A stretch of 64,000 bases of DNA, from positions 992,001-1,056,000 of the forward strand of contig JAPQWV010000124.1 of NCBI GenBank assembly GCA_027422505.1, in the 5' to 3' direction. The position numbers and the translations under genes were made by a program. Source of the stretch: Craterostigma plantagineum. Lineage: Eukaryota > Streptophyta > Magnoliopsida > Lamiales > Linderniaceae. Under the pieces are notes generated by a model. The model saw nothing but the letters and a program-made list of their open reading frames with translations, had not been told where the DNA came from and searched no databases. This document shows positions 39,576 to 50,324 of this stretch, piece by piece. How positions within the stretch are numbered: position 1 is the first letter of the stretch; the number at the start of each line of letters is the position of its first letter.

Positions 39576-42077
39576 TCATGCGCGTCCGTGCGGGATTCTC
39601 TGCATATGCGATGCGGTCCCCTGCGCATTTGTGCATAAGGGTTTTCTACTTCCATATTCACGCAAAAGCTCGCGTAACACAACCTTACATAACATAACAC
39701 AAATGGCGACGTATAAGCCACTCTGAATACGAAAACTACATATTACAACGTTATCTCCTACCAAATTCACCCGTCGAAGGAAACCTATTTTTCTGGGGTC
39801 GTCCACGTTGTGAACCAACACGAGGCGGCACATGTCCATACTACTTTCAATGCGGTCCGTTACCGGGCGTATAGTACCTTCGTATGCCAGTTTCCAGAAC
39901 TCCAAGGTATAATAATCGTGCACTAATGAATATACCGGCACTTGGGCAGAACCACAAGCTGCAACCGCATGTGGACATGGGATACGATCGATGTCAAATT
40001 TCATGCACGTGCATGTGCGCAGCCCCAAATCGACCACCTCGTTCACATGCTGCCCGTATACGTTATATGTTAGATGCCCGACTTCTGACACATGAAATTT
40101 TTGCGACTCGGTGAAATTCTCTCGTATGATCGACTCTACCTTCGGCGTAAACCTAGTCATGTTCGAGGCGATTGAAGCTTCCGCAGAGCGCCGATGCTTA
40201 CTGAACCATGATGATGTTAGTCGCTGAATCGAGCCCAACAGTCCAATAATTGGAAGCTCTCTGTCCTTACGTAGAGCTGCATTTATAGACTCCGATCCGT
40301 TGGTCGTCATTATGTTGTATCTTGATCTAGGGCAATATGCTCGCGTCCACGTTTCTTTGGGACTTCGTTAAGATACCTCTGCACGTCCGCATATTTTCCG
40401 TCAAGCTGCCTAAAATGACGGTCGGACTCGCTCTTCGTGTAGGCAGTAGCGGCACGCCAAAAGATTGGACAAGCACCTTTCTTCTTCATTCTCGTCTTCA
40501 CGTTTTGTTGAAGGTGCCACGCACAGAAACCATGAAACGCGTTTGGGAAAACGGCCGGAACTGCATTCTTGATTCCAGGGTTCCGATCGGAAATTATTAC
40601 GAGATCGTCCCATCCGCAACAAAACGTCTTAATCTCGAGAGAAACCACGTCCATGGGTCGGTTCCCTCCGACCCGTCGGCAATACCCCATGCTAAAGGAT
40701 ATTGATGGAAATCGCCGTCTTGCGCAGTGGCAATCATCATGAGTCCCTTATACTTCCCCTTCAAAAAAGTGGCGTCGATAGAAACGACTTTCCTCATGAA
40801 CGTAAAGCCGCTGACGCATGCTCCGTATGCCAAGAACATGTACTTGAACCGATTGTCTTCGTCCATCTCCCAATCAGTGATACTGCCCTCGTTGGCTTGC
40901 CTCACCGCATCTAAGTAAGACGGCAGTAAACCGTAGCAAGCGTCCCTGTTACCAACTAGTTCGTCGGTCGCAATTTGTTTCCTCTCCAAGCCTTGTAGTA
41001 TGAAACTTCTACTCCCCTGCTCTGCATCATCGACTGTATGGAACTGGGAGCGGGGATGTCTTTAGGAGCCCTGAAATTTTCCAACAACGTGCTCGATACG
41101 AGCGACGAACTTCCCTGGCGATGTCTACGGCGTCGATGAGACACGCCGCACGTGTGCGTGTTGACGTACTTTCGGATTGAGAAGAAGGGGGAGTCCTTAT
41201 CCTGTGCACCTCGTATGCGCCATTCGCAGTTCTCCTTCGCACATTTCACCACGTACAGGGTTTTGTTTGACCTATCCACTTGGAGTTCGAAGCATGCAGC
41301 GACAGCGATTTTAGTGATTTCGTCCTTCAATTCTTTCTTGCTACGGAATTCTTGTCCAACATATAGGGTCGAACCATCCGTAAACGAATAGGTACCATCG
41401 TCGGCCACATCAGTTGCGTCGTCGTGCACATCGACGTCAAAATCGTCATCATGTGCGTCATCATCATCATCATCATCATCATCATGCATTAAGGCACCTT
41501 CCTCGTTCTCATTTTCGTCGTTCCGTCCGACTTGCTCGTTCTCATTATCATATCCTTGGCCGCACATTCCGGAGTAATCGCCTACATAGCCACTGCTTTC
41601 ATTACTTTGGTAAGGATTATTGTAAGATGTGCTGGGAAAACCCTCAAATGGTTGGATTTCGGCGTTTGTATCGCAATGCGCTATAAGGCCGACGTCGAAA
41701 CCAGAGAAATCATTATCATGAGGTTGATGTGGCGGTGACGCAATGACGCCTAATTCAAGTTCCACGTGAAGAGGTGGTCTTGATCGTGGGCAACCACCTC
41801 CAACGTACGCACGTACGCCGTAATCGTTCTCGATGTAGATGGGGCGCACATAATTGTAGTCTATGCAAGGCAGGTAGCTTATCCGTAGTTTGGTATTGTC
41901 GTTGCGTAACGACAATGCATTCAATATCTGGTTAGTGAGATCCACTAACGTGCATGACTCCTCGTCGACCAAGATTGATTGCCAACGGCAAGTTGGATCC
42001 GGAACCCAGTTCGACGTATTGTCCTCGCGAATTACCCACTTACCATCGACTTGAAAAACAATGCTGGTGATCGTCAT
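39576..42077 (-). pseudogene. mudrA-type MULE transposase with three frame breaks
   Basis: ATG at 42077 (MTITSIVFQVDGKW). The order is N-terminal region, acidic linker with an Asp run, MuDR-type DNA-binding domain (CAKENCEWRIRGA, NTHTCGVSHR), catalytic MULE domain (SIDATFLKGKYKG, ISDRNPGIKNA, FCAWHLQQN), then a SWIM zinc finger (CTCMKFDIDRIPCPHAVA). Frame changes occur near 40970 (after YKAWRG), 40630 (after RRFVADG) and 40320 (before YNIMTTNGSES). Each would be repaired by one extra base. Otherwise the domains are well preserved, so decay is recent or the breaks are assembly errors. The end beyond about 39760 may include an unrecognised intron. Confidence 0.82.
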
Positions 42078-42129
42078 GATTATCACCAAAAGTGATCGTA
42101 CGATGGTGGAATGTATGCTTTCTGTACCA

Positions 42130-42690
42130 AAAAATGGTCGTGCATTATTTTAAAGGTTTATCAAGTCATATGGTGGGTAACGTGCTAAAGGCACCATAAC
42201 TTGAAATCATGGGAAATGCACGTAAAATCAGGGGACCAAAACATTCTCAGGGGACCCGTGCTTATTGCGTTGGCGCTGATGGGACGTGTCCCGTATAGGT
42301 ATGTATATGAACGGGTCGCTGTCCAATTTAGGGTTTCTCTTTAGTCGTACCAATAATTGAACAATCGACTGAGTATTTGGTCAAAATATTTTCCTCAGTA
42401 ACAAGTCAAATCACCCATCACGTTTCGTTTCATACAGAGAATCAATTATTCAACAATGGAAAAAGTTTTATCAAGTCATATGGTGGGATACGTGCTAAAG
42501 GGACCATAACTTAAAATCATGGGACCTGCACGTAAAATCAGGAACCCGCACGTAAAATCAGGGGACCCGCGCATATTGCTGAGTATTTGGTCAAAATAAT
42601 TTCCTCAGTAACAAGTCAAATCACCCATCACGTACTTTCGTTTCATACAGAGAATCAATTCATTCAATAATATCAAAAACCCTAGTTCCA
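42130..42690. repeat. tandem duplication between mudrA and the ULP gene
   Basis: TTTATCAAGTCATATGGTGG occurs at about 42160 and again at about 42470. TGAGTATTTGGTCAAAATA and the following TCCTCAGTAACAAGTCAAAT occur at about 42370 and 42579. A few GGGACCC units sit in each copy. The duplicated stretch forms the 5' flank of mudrA and the 3' flank of the ULP gene. Confidence 0.7.
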
Positions 42691-42768
42691 TAAACCTACA
42701 AACTACACCAAGTCCATTAAACCTACAAAGCCACTTACAATTAACACTTCCAAACTCAGCAAAACAAA

Positions 42769-45744
42769 TCAATTCATACAGCTATGCGGGTCACGCAATA
42801 TCCGTGCAGCCATAGTGGCTCGATACGCTGAAATATCAATCTGCCGTTGATATTCATCAAACTCGGGCGTGTCAACCATAACCGTCTCCACCGTCAACGC
42901 CGCATGAACCCCGCAATCCAAGCTGCCAGCCTTCTGCTGGCGATTCATTTTATTATTCAACTTCGGCTTCGTCACGATGTCGAACTTGAAACGCCAATAT
43001 GCGGAAAGAAACTCCGCCTGCAAAATATAGCAAACACCGAACATGTCACTAAATAAATAAAAATGATAGACAAACGGATTTCAGCTACTTACGAACACTC
43101 TCCCGGCGAATTGCACACCATGCGCGCCCAATGAATCGTGAAGGACGAAGGTTTGCGTTGACGCGTCAAAAATAAGCACTGCCCAGTGGGCCCGTGCGCA
43201 AACAGGAGAGATGATGTACTTGCATCGTAGCAATTCATCCTCCGTGAGACGCTCCAACCAGCTCCGACTGCTTCTCGACAATCCATTCACGAAGCTCTCC
43301 ATATCATCCACCCGTACTTGCGCCTTCCTATTCAACTTCTGCGCCTTCCTAAAGTGCTCGTCTTGCACGTAACTTGGAAAGACGAAGACGCGAGGATAAT
43401 TGTCATTGTCCGCATAGATTCGCCTCAAGCAATCTAGATATGCGTCAAGACAATTGGACTTGAGCATATCATGGAAGAGCAACATGTAGAAGCCTTGGGC
43501 ATCCACATCGCACATGTCACCTTCCCAAACCTTATCACTGCAAAAAAAGAAAAATTATTACGTGTTTATGTACTTATACTGAGCTGTTCTCGAAAGAAAA
43601 CATTTACCTAAATCTTGCCGCTTGAAGGTACATGTCAATGAGCACGCGATCGTGTTCATGAATCAGCTCACGCCCGGAGAAGTCCACTCGCCCGAGGTAC
43701 TTCTTGCTCCACTTCTCATTTCCATCTGAGCCAGAATCCTCATCACTTAGATCAACAAATTCTACAGGCGCTTTGCCTCTTCTTCGAACTCCTCGGGCAC
43801 TCGACGAAGCACCAACGTCTCCCGCCTCAACCACCTCCACAGGTGTGGGAAAATCTTCAACAGGTACGATCGCTAAATGATCGTCGTCGCCACGATCGCG
43901 GTGTACAGGGGAACACCTAACCTCCACTCCCCGCGTGAGTAGGCCCGTCACACGGTCGAATATGTCGTGTGCCGCCCCAACGTCGAAAACGCTGTCCCTA
44001 AAGTACGCCGCCTCCAACTCTTCCGCTGACGGCACTAACAACCCTCGTACAAAACCGCCGTTGACGGCATCTGCGACCGTCCTAAGAGTCGGGCATGCTT
44101 TGCGATCCCAATTCTTCGTCGCCCACCTGAGCATGCGTGGCCTGAAATCTTGTTCCTTGCGAACCGCAAACTGGTCTGCAACCCTCGGCATACACTCGTA
44201 TGCTAGTATCTGAATACAAATAACGCAACAAATTTTAGAAACGTCCCTCAAAACATGGTATGCAAGAAGCTTAGTTATAATTCACCTGAAGTGGTTGTAC
44301 GAACCCACTGATCAGCCAGTCCCGTGGCCTCTCCCGTAGATTTACCTTAACACTTCGTATCACCTCACGGAAAGCCACGGTGCCCCAAGGGTACTGGGAG
44401 AGTGCAAATCGATCTTCGACGAGACTAAGGACCGTCGTACTGACGACGGTGTCCTTCTTCGACGGTCGAGGCATCAACACGGCGGTGGTGAAGTACACGT
44501 CCGCCAACTTCAGCTTCTCGAAGTCCACATCGTCCTCGTCGCCAGACAACCGCTCCAACACACGCTTGACGCACGACATGCGGATTTTTGAGCTGTTGCC
44601 AAAATGTCTTGCGGTGAATTGTGAGTCGCCGTTTACCGGCGGTAGCTCGGCTGCGAACTTCAGCCCGGTGATTAGGCAATAATCCGACTTTGAAAATCGG
44701 AGTGGTTTTCCGCCAAAAATCATCCACAGCTCTTCCCGGTTGTGCAGCATCGTCTGGTTCTGGATGAGGTACCACAGCAACTGGCCCGAGAGGTTAAAAT
44801 CAGGCTCAGCCATAACAAGGCGGCCGAACGGACTCTCGTTCCTAAAAATCTCCCACTCGTGGTGGTTCAGACATTGTCTTATCAGCTCGCTGGCATCCGC
44901 GTATAACGAGCTCATTTTTACACTCAAACGGGGAACTTCGTCCACTGTGTCGAACTGCTTCTGCATCACAACCTAATTTATGCGTAAAACACATTTTAGC
45001 TAAATTACGTGGTATGAAATAATTAAAACAGAAAACCCTTATGCATAGATCGCCGGAGTTGACCGCATCGCATATGCTGAGATTCAAGCACGGACGCGCA
45101 TGAGACCCCTGCGCATCGGCGCGGTCCCAGCAAGGGTCCCCTGCGTATAAGCGCGGGTCCCCTGGTCATAGCGCGCGGGTCCCCTGCTTATAACGCGCGG
45201 GTCCCCCGAACTTGCGCACGTGCAGTGGCACAGGACCCGCCCGTTAAGGTAAGAGGACCCGAGCGTTTAAGCAGGGGAACCGTGCGTATAAGCGCGGGTC
45301 CCCTGCGTATAAGCGCGAGTCTCCTGGGCATAGCGCGCGGGTCCCCTGCTTATAACGCGCGGGTCCCCCGCTTGCGCACGCGCAGTGGCACAGGACCCGC
45401 CCGTTAAGGTAAGAGGACCTGAGCGTTTAAGCAGGGGAACCATGCGTATAAGCGCGGGTCCCCTGGGAATAGCGCGCGGGTCCCCTTCTTATAACGCGCG
45501 GGTCCCCTGAACTTGCGCGCGCGTGACCCATGTCCTATGCTTGCAAGCACGGGTCCTATGCTTGCAAGCACGGGTCCTATGCTTGGAAGCACGGGTCCCG
45601 TGCTTGCAAGCGCAGGTCCTATGCTTGCAAGCACGGGTCCGCACCAAATTAGGGTTCGATGGGTCGTTCCCAGTTCCCCTCTCGCGTTAAATTGAAGAAG
45701 ACGAAGAGTAGAACACATACCTCCACGTTCGCGTTGAATGCCAT
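42769..45744 (-). CDS. DUF1985 plus ULP1-type (C48) cysteine protease gene of the MULE
   Basis: Five exons: 45744-45721 (MAFNANVE), 44972-44286, 44209-43608, 43537-43093, 43017-42769. All phases agree, giving 668 residues without a lesion. DUF1985 spans about residues 30-230 (EPDFNLSGQLLWYLIQ, YCLITGLKFAAEL, RDWLISGFVQPLQ), then a charged linker, then a ULP1-like domain. The catalytic set is visible: His in ARAHWAVLIF (about 556), Asp in VLHDS (about 573), Gln in NRQQ and Cys in SLDCGV (about 621). ULP1 enzymes cleave SUMO from proteins. Plant MULE-borne ULPs are numerous, but their substrates are unknown. Intron 1 (about 750 bp) is filled with GGGACCC repeats. An intact frame amid decayed neighbours suggests selection or a recent origin. 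Confidence 0.82.
45085..45650. repeat. GGGACCC repeat cluster, intron 1 of the intact ULP gene
   Basis: The densest cluster: units such as GCGCGGGTCCCCTGCTTATA in tandem, then GCAAGCACGGGTCCTATGCT units. A larger block (GGCACAGGACCCGCCCGTTA and the following GGTAAGAGGACC) is itself repeated at about 45230 and 45390. It lies wholly within the first intron. Confidence 0.8.
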
Positions 45745-45764
45745 TGTCGAATGAGTCGATTTGC

Positions 45765-45965
45765 AGAGAAGACGACGATTTGCAGTGCAGGGGCGGGAGA
45801 GCACACGCTTGTTCTTTTACTGGAAGTGAAAGTGGAGACGATTTGCAGGGGCGGGAGAGCACACGCTTGTTCTTTTACTGGAAGTGAAAGTGGAGACGAT
45901 TTGCAGTGCAGGGGCGGGAGACACGCTTGCTTTTTTTTACTGGAAGTGAAAGTGGTTACTTTTTT
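45765..45965. repeat. three tandem units of about 65 bp upstream of the intact ULP gene
   Basis: Each unit contains GACGATTTGCAG, GGGGCGGGAG and CTTTTACTGGAAGTGAAAGT. The array starts about 20 bp before the ULP ATG on the minus strand, so it is leader or promoter. TCTGCAA words also recur before the plus-strand ULP-like gene. Confidence 0.75.
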
Positions 45966-46198
45966 TACTTTTACCCCACTCTTCTATAACGGGTCTGATG
46001 TTTCATATTCGCTACAGTGTAACATGTGAACCCTTTAATTAATTTTATCGTTAAGTGTTGTTGAGGTTGTTGATTGACATTAAATAAGGGTAAAATAGTC
46101 TTTAGAGCAGAGTTAGTAAGGGTACAAGGGTAAAGTCCGATTTTGGGTGCTATTTTTTAAAAGATGACCAGCTCAAGGGCTATTTACTTAAAAAATCC

Positions 46199-46208
46199 AT
46201 TTTCTGCT
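46199..46208 (+). repeat. right target-site duplication of the giant MULE
   Basis: ATTTTCTGCT, identical to 31838-31847, directly after the right terminal repeat that ends AAAAAATCC at 46198. Confidence 0.85.
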
Positions 46209-46470
46209 ATGCTCTGCTCCCCACCGCACCTTAGCACAGCCCCACTTCCGATTGGTCACTGCATCCTATATTTCGTCTGTAAATCAACCCACGGATTGAT
46301 TATGCGATAAGAGTCCCACATATCCCAGAATCTCGCTTTCATAGACGGCAACATCCTCTTTTTTTTGTTTGTTTGTTCAAATAGCTTGAGCTGTAAGGAT
46401 TGTTTGTGGTTCCTGTTAGGTGTTCGTGGAAATTCGTGACTGATTGAATTCGAGCGAGAGGAGAGGGGGG
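46209..46470 (+). promoter_or_regulatory. proximal promoter and leader of the BBX19-like gene
   Basis: The 262 bp between the transposon and the ATG. Includes CGATTGGTCA (an inverted CCAAT-type word) and a GA-rich leader (GAGCGAGAGGAGAGGGGGG) directly before the start. Everything farther upstream is transposon, so the native distal promoter now lies beyond 31838. Confidence 0.5.
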
Positions 46471-48095
46471 ATGAGGATACTGTGTGATGCGTGTGAGACG
46501 GCGGCTGCGATTGTGTTCTGTGCGGCGGACGAGGCGGCGCTGTGTCGTGCTTGTGATGATAAGGTTCGTTTGCTACCTTCTATTACATATTATTTTACGC
46601 ATATTCTGGGCTCATTTGTATGTTCGACGTAAGTCTATTTGTGTGTTATCTGCTGTTCTATGTGGTTCATCCTTTGTGCGTAGCAATCGATATTTAACTA
46701 CTTGATCGATTTTGAGATTTGCCTCTGTGTTTTGCTAAATAAATTGAGGAGTTTTTGTATATCAGTGATGGGAGGTGTATTGGATAATTTGATATATCTC
46801 TTCCTCCATCATTTCGGGCGATTGGATTTTGTGATTTTATTTCGTGCATCATTCTGATTGTCAATTTGAAGACAGTTTGAACATTGGAAGTTAGTTGTAT
46901 TCGGAAAAAAAAACTTACACTGTCTGAAACATTACTGGTTTGGAGATGTTATATATGTGTTTGTGTGTGAATCTTTCAGGTCCATATGTGTAACAAACTA
47001 GCGAATAGACATATAAGAGTAGGACTAGGGGAGCGAAGTGGAGTCTCTCGCTGTGACATATGCGAGAATGCACCTGGTAATATTACGTATAACTGAGCCT
47101 TTCGTAATTTTCCCTCATTCAGTTTTTCCGCTTTCCTGGAAAAAAAAAATTCTTGTGCAGCTTTTTTCTATTGCGAAATTGATGGAAGTTCCCTTTGTCT
47201 CCAATGCGATATGATCGTACACGTCGGTGGTAAAAGAACACACGGAAGATATCTCCTGCTCAGGCAAAGGGTAGAGGTAAAAAAAAAAGAGCTCATAGAT
47301 TATATTTTCATGTCTTTCCTTGTTTCTTAAATATGCAACTATTGGAGGATCTATATATAGTTGAGGATCTATATCATCATCACGAACAGAACTGAAGAAC
47401 GAGTCAAATAAATCCCAGATATAGTAAGAGTTATTGATGCCACTGATACTCCAATAGCTTTATTAGTTTTAACCAGTGATTCAGATATATTCCCTAATCA
47501 TAAACTACATTGAAAGGTGCTGCTAGATTTAGCTAATAATCTTTGATTTGTACTGTATATGTGATTTGAAATCAGCTCGGAACCTATTTGCTGGACTCAT
47601 TGCTCGCCAATAGGAATGAACCATATATAATGTTTGTCTGTTTCTTACAAACTGTGTCCTTTTCGTCTAGTTTCCTACAGACAAACTGGGAACCTTAGAC
47701 GAGGCGGGATCACAATGGGTCAACAACAAAAGTGAACTTTCTAAGAGGGAAAGGGCTCATGTATCTACATTTGGAGCTATGGAGAATCAGAGAAACCACA
47801 GTACCCCAAATGATAACGGTAATGAAATCAATAAGGATGATAAAATGGAGAATAATTTGATCGATCTAAACGCTCGGCCTCAGAGGATACACGAACAAGC
47901 TTCGCATATACAGGTTTCTTTCTTCTTCATCTTCTCTTTTTTCTTTATAATCTATTTCGCGTTTGTATGTTTTATGTACTCGTCTTTTTTTTGTGTGTTC
48001 TCTAAAAGGGACGAGAGAACGCTTTGGCTGAGAACAACCATGAACCCGAGAGTGCCGTGCCCGATGGATACTTCGAAAGAGATCATGACAAGTGA
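46471..48095 (+). CDS. BBX19: double B-box zinc-finger protein, BBX19-like
   Basis: Five exons: 46471-46563, 46980-47076, 47161-47276, 47671-47913, 48009-48095, all in phase, 211 residues. B-box 1 is [25 protein letters not shown] with CxxC and His ligands through [12 protein letters not shown]-box 2 is [20 protein letters not shown], then [18 protein letters not shown]. The C-terminus keeps the [12 protein letters not shown] and NNHEP ... FERDHDK words typical of BBX18/BBX19 (Arabidopsis DBB group, no CCT domain). BBX19 acts in photomorphogenesis and flowering-time control by binding other regulators. No lesion. The BBX19 assignment over BBX18 rests on resemblance of the tail. The giant MULE lies 263 bp upstream. 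Confidence 0.88.
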
Positions 48096-50300
48096 GGACG
48101 AAAAGGTATTGATTTGTCTCTACGAATACTTCGAGGGAAAAGCTTGTAATAAAAACCCCATGTAATAACAAGCTCGAAGATTACTATTTCTTCGCCTTGT
48201 TAATTTATGCAATGCTATGCTCTTACTATAGTTATTATTCTTTTTCATTTGCAGCTGAGCTGAGGCTTTTTATCGATGAACAATTGATTGAAACGTGGCC
48301 TGAAGTGAAGTCGATCAAGACTGAATTCGTTTTTTACGGCGTTTTCAAACAGTTTTCAGCTAGATATTTAGGCAGAAGTAGCAGCCCATTGAATTGAAGA
48401 AACTTGCTGTAGATATTTTACATGCTTTTGATTGCAGAGCTGAAGAAGGGAATGAATGCCTTTATTATAAGACAGAATTTCGTTTGCGTGGTTGCTCTTT
48501 TCATTAAAATGTGGTTATGAAGTTTTGATTCGTTATATATAAATCCTTGTTTTATACAAACTGAATAGGCTTAATTAATTTTAGTTGTTTGAGTAGGCTG
48601 CGTTAAGGGCAATTAAGGGTGGTGATTTTAGTGTTGTAAGTACCAAAATCGTAGCAATTTAAGGACATCTAAGATGTTGGTGTCAATTTTAGTTCGTATA
48701 AAAAATTGAAGCAATTTGGGGACCTTCAAATCCAGATGTGAAAACAAAAAAAAAGGAGCTTAGTTGAAGTAAAATGATCAAGTTTTAGTTTTGTAAGTAT
48801 CAAAATTAAAGTAATTTTAAAACAGTTAAAGTCAGAAAATATCATTTCAGCTCGAAATTTATACACATGACGTCACATATGCTAACTTGAACTATTAGTT
48901 GGGGTTTAATTGGAGGATGGAGAAAATAAATTTAGTCCAATTCAGTATCTTTCCGTGTATTAATTAGGACTGGGGAAATATACCGAAATACCGATATACC
49001 GTCCTTATCGTATCGAAACGTACCGAAAATATCAAAAATTTTGGTACCGAAGTTTTTGGTAAGGTATGATACCGTACCGAAAATTTTTCGGTACGGTAAT
49101 GGTATGACAATTTTAAAAATAAGGTATACCGATTATACCGAAATACTAAAATTTTTTAATATATATATACTCACCTACATGAATTATATTATTTCAAAAA
49201 CATATAAAATGAATAAAAATATTATAAGGATCTTCATAAATTTATTTAATCCATAAATTATTAACTATACTCAACTTTCTAAGATTTAAGGTCCACCATA
49301 TTTTACTTACATTAACAAAAACACAAAAGGAAATACAAAAGAGCTGTTTAGTTTTAATTAATCTGTATATGTAAAGTTTTTGTCTTACTAAGGAGATTGA
49401 CTAAAATATAAATTATTTAAGGTTATTTTATGAATTAAAAATCTTTTTATTTTGAATAATTTGGTATTAGTAATCCATTTATTGGAGCCTAAAGAGTTTG
49501 AATTAACTAAAATTCGAAAACAACAAATTAACGAGTTACGAGACACGCATGGTAAAAAACCCTCCGTGTGAATGGTATAGAAAGTATGATACCGATACCA
49601 TACCGAAATTTCGGTATCATACCGTATCGAAATTTAAGGTATACTGAAATTTTTGGTATGGTATTGGTATGATTTTTTTCGATACCGAAATTTCGGTATA
49701 CGGTATCACAGTTTTGGTACGGTATACCGTATCGAACCACCCCTACTATTAATTCCGGACTGAAATTAGATTTCTAAGATTAACTGTAGTTAAACTTTTA
49801 GTTTGATACTTAGAGAACTAAATTGCCACCAATAACGTATGTGTATTTAAATTGTAACAATTTTGTTACTTGTAGAATTAAAAATTATCGCCCTTAAATT
49901 AAGTGTGCTAAAAATACGAGCTAGTCAACATACTTGACTGAAGACAAACTAAATCAGCATTTCATAGATCAAAACTTAAAATTTTTAAACCATTCAACGC
50001 TGAATTTCATGATAAACCGAGCCCATAAACATACCCGGCCCAAGGTGTAGCTTCATAAGCTTAAGCCCATTAACAATAACCATTGAAACCCTTCGATCAA
50101 AATCACCATCGTCGTTCTCTTCGGAAAAATTACAGAATAGAAAATATATCATCACTTAATATCACACCTAAATCTTAACAGTTCCTCTTGAGAGCTAAAC
50201 AATCCAATCGAGAGATTGTTCAACAGCTCTCGGCACACTCAATCGAGATATTACATGTCGGAAGCTGAACCACCGAATAAGAACCTAGGGTTAGGGTTTT
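48096..50300. other. spacer between BBX19-like and NERD-like genes
   Basis: Contains the BBX 3'UTR, the hAT-like MITE at 48965-49745, and the NERD-like promoter and leader toward 50300. No gene is seen. The short open frame at 48197-48397 follows the BBX stop and is probably UTR sequence. Confidence 0.4.
48965..49745. mobile_element. 781-bp hAT-like MITE rich in ATACCG words
   Basis: Left end TAGGACTGGGGAAATATACC; right end, reversed, TAGGGGTGGTTCGATACGG. An 8-bp target duplication GTATTAAT/CTATTAAT (one mismatch) sits at 48957-48964 and 49746-49753. Both ends are dense in GATACCGAAATTTCGGTATC-type palindromes. TIR start and 8-bp duplication fit the hAT superfamily. No transposase. Confidence 0.7.
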
Positions 50301-50324
50301 GACGAGGAATACGGTTGGATAATC

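Larger units (their letters stand above)
31848..46198. mobile_element. 14.35-kb Mutator-like element carrying ULP genes (KI-MULE/Kaonashi type)
   Basis: Perfect 10-bp direct repeats (ATTTTCTGCT) flank it. The left end GGGTCTTTTTAAAAAATGG and the reverse-complemented right end GGATTTTTTAAGTAAATAGC stay similar for about 50 bp, sharing GGTCA and TTTAAAAAATAGCAC blocks. Contents: a DEK_C gene (+), a decayed DUF1985/ULP-like gene (+), a mudrA transposase with three frame breaks (-), and an intact DUF1985/ULP1 gene (-). MULEs carrying ULP1-like genes are known in plants as KI-MULEs (Kaonashi). Target duplications of 8-11 bp fit MULEs. GC-rich repeat clusters fill the spaces between genes and the long first introns of the ULP genes. 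Removing the element restores a continuous site 263 bp upstream of the BBX19-like ATG. Confidence 0.88.

Noticed and set aside
41414..41686. His-rich open frame on the plus strand inside mudrA
   Set aside because: Shadow of the Asp-rich linker of the transposase on the other strand.
45085..45650. CRISPR-like look of the evenly spaced GC-rich repeats
   Set aside because: Units vary in length and sequence, spacers are not unique, and the context is a plant transposon intron.
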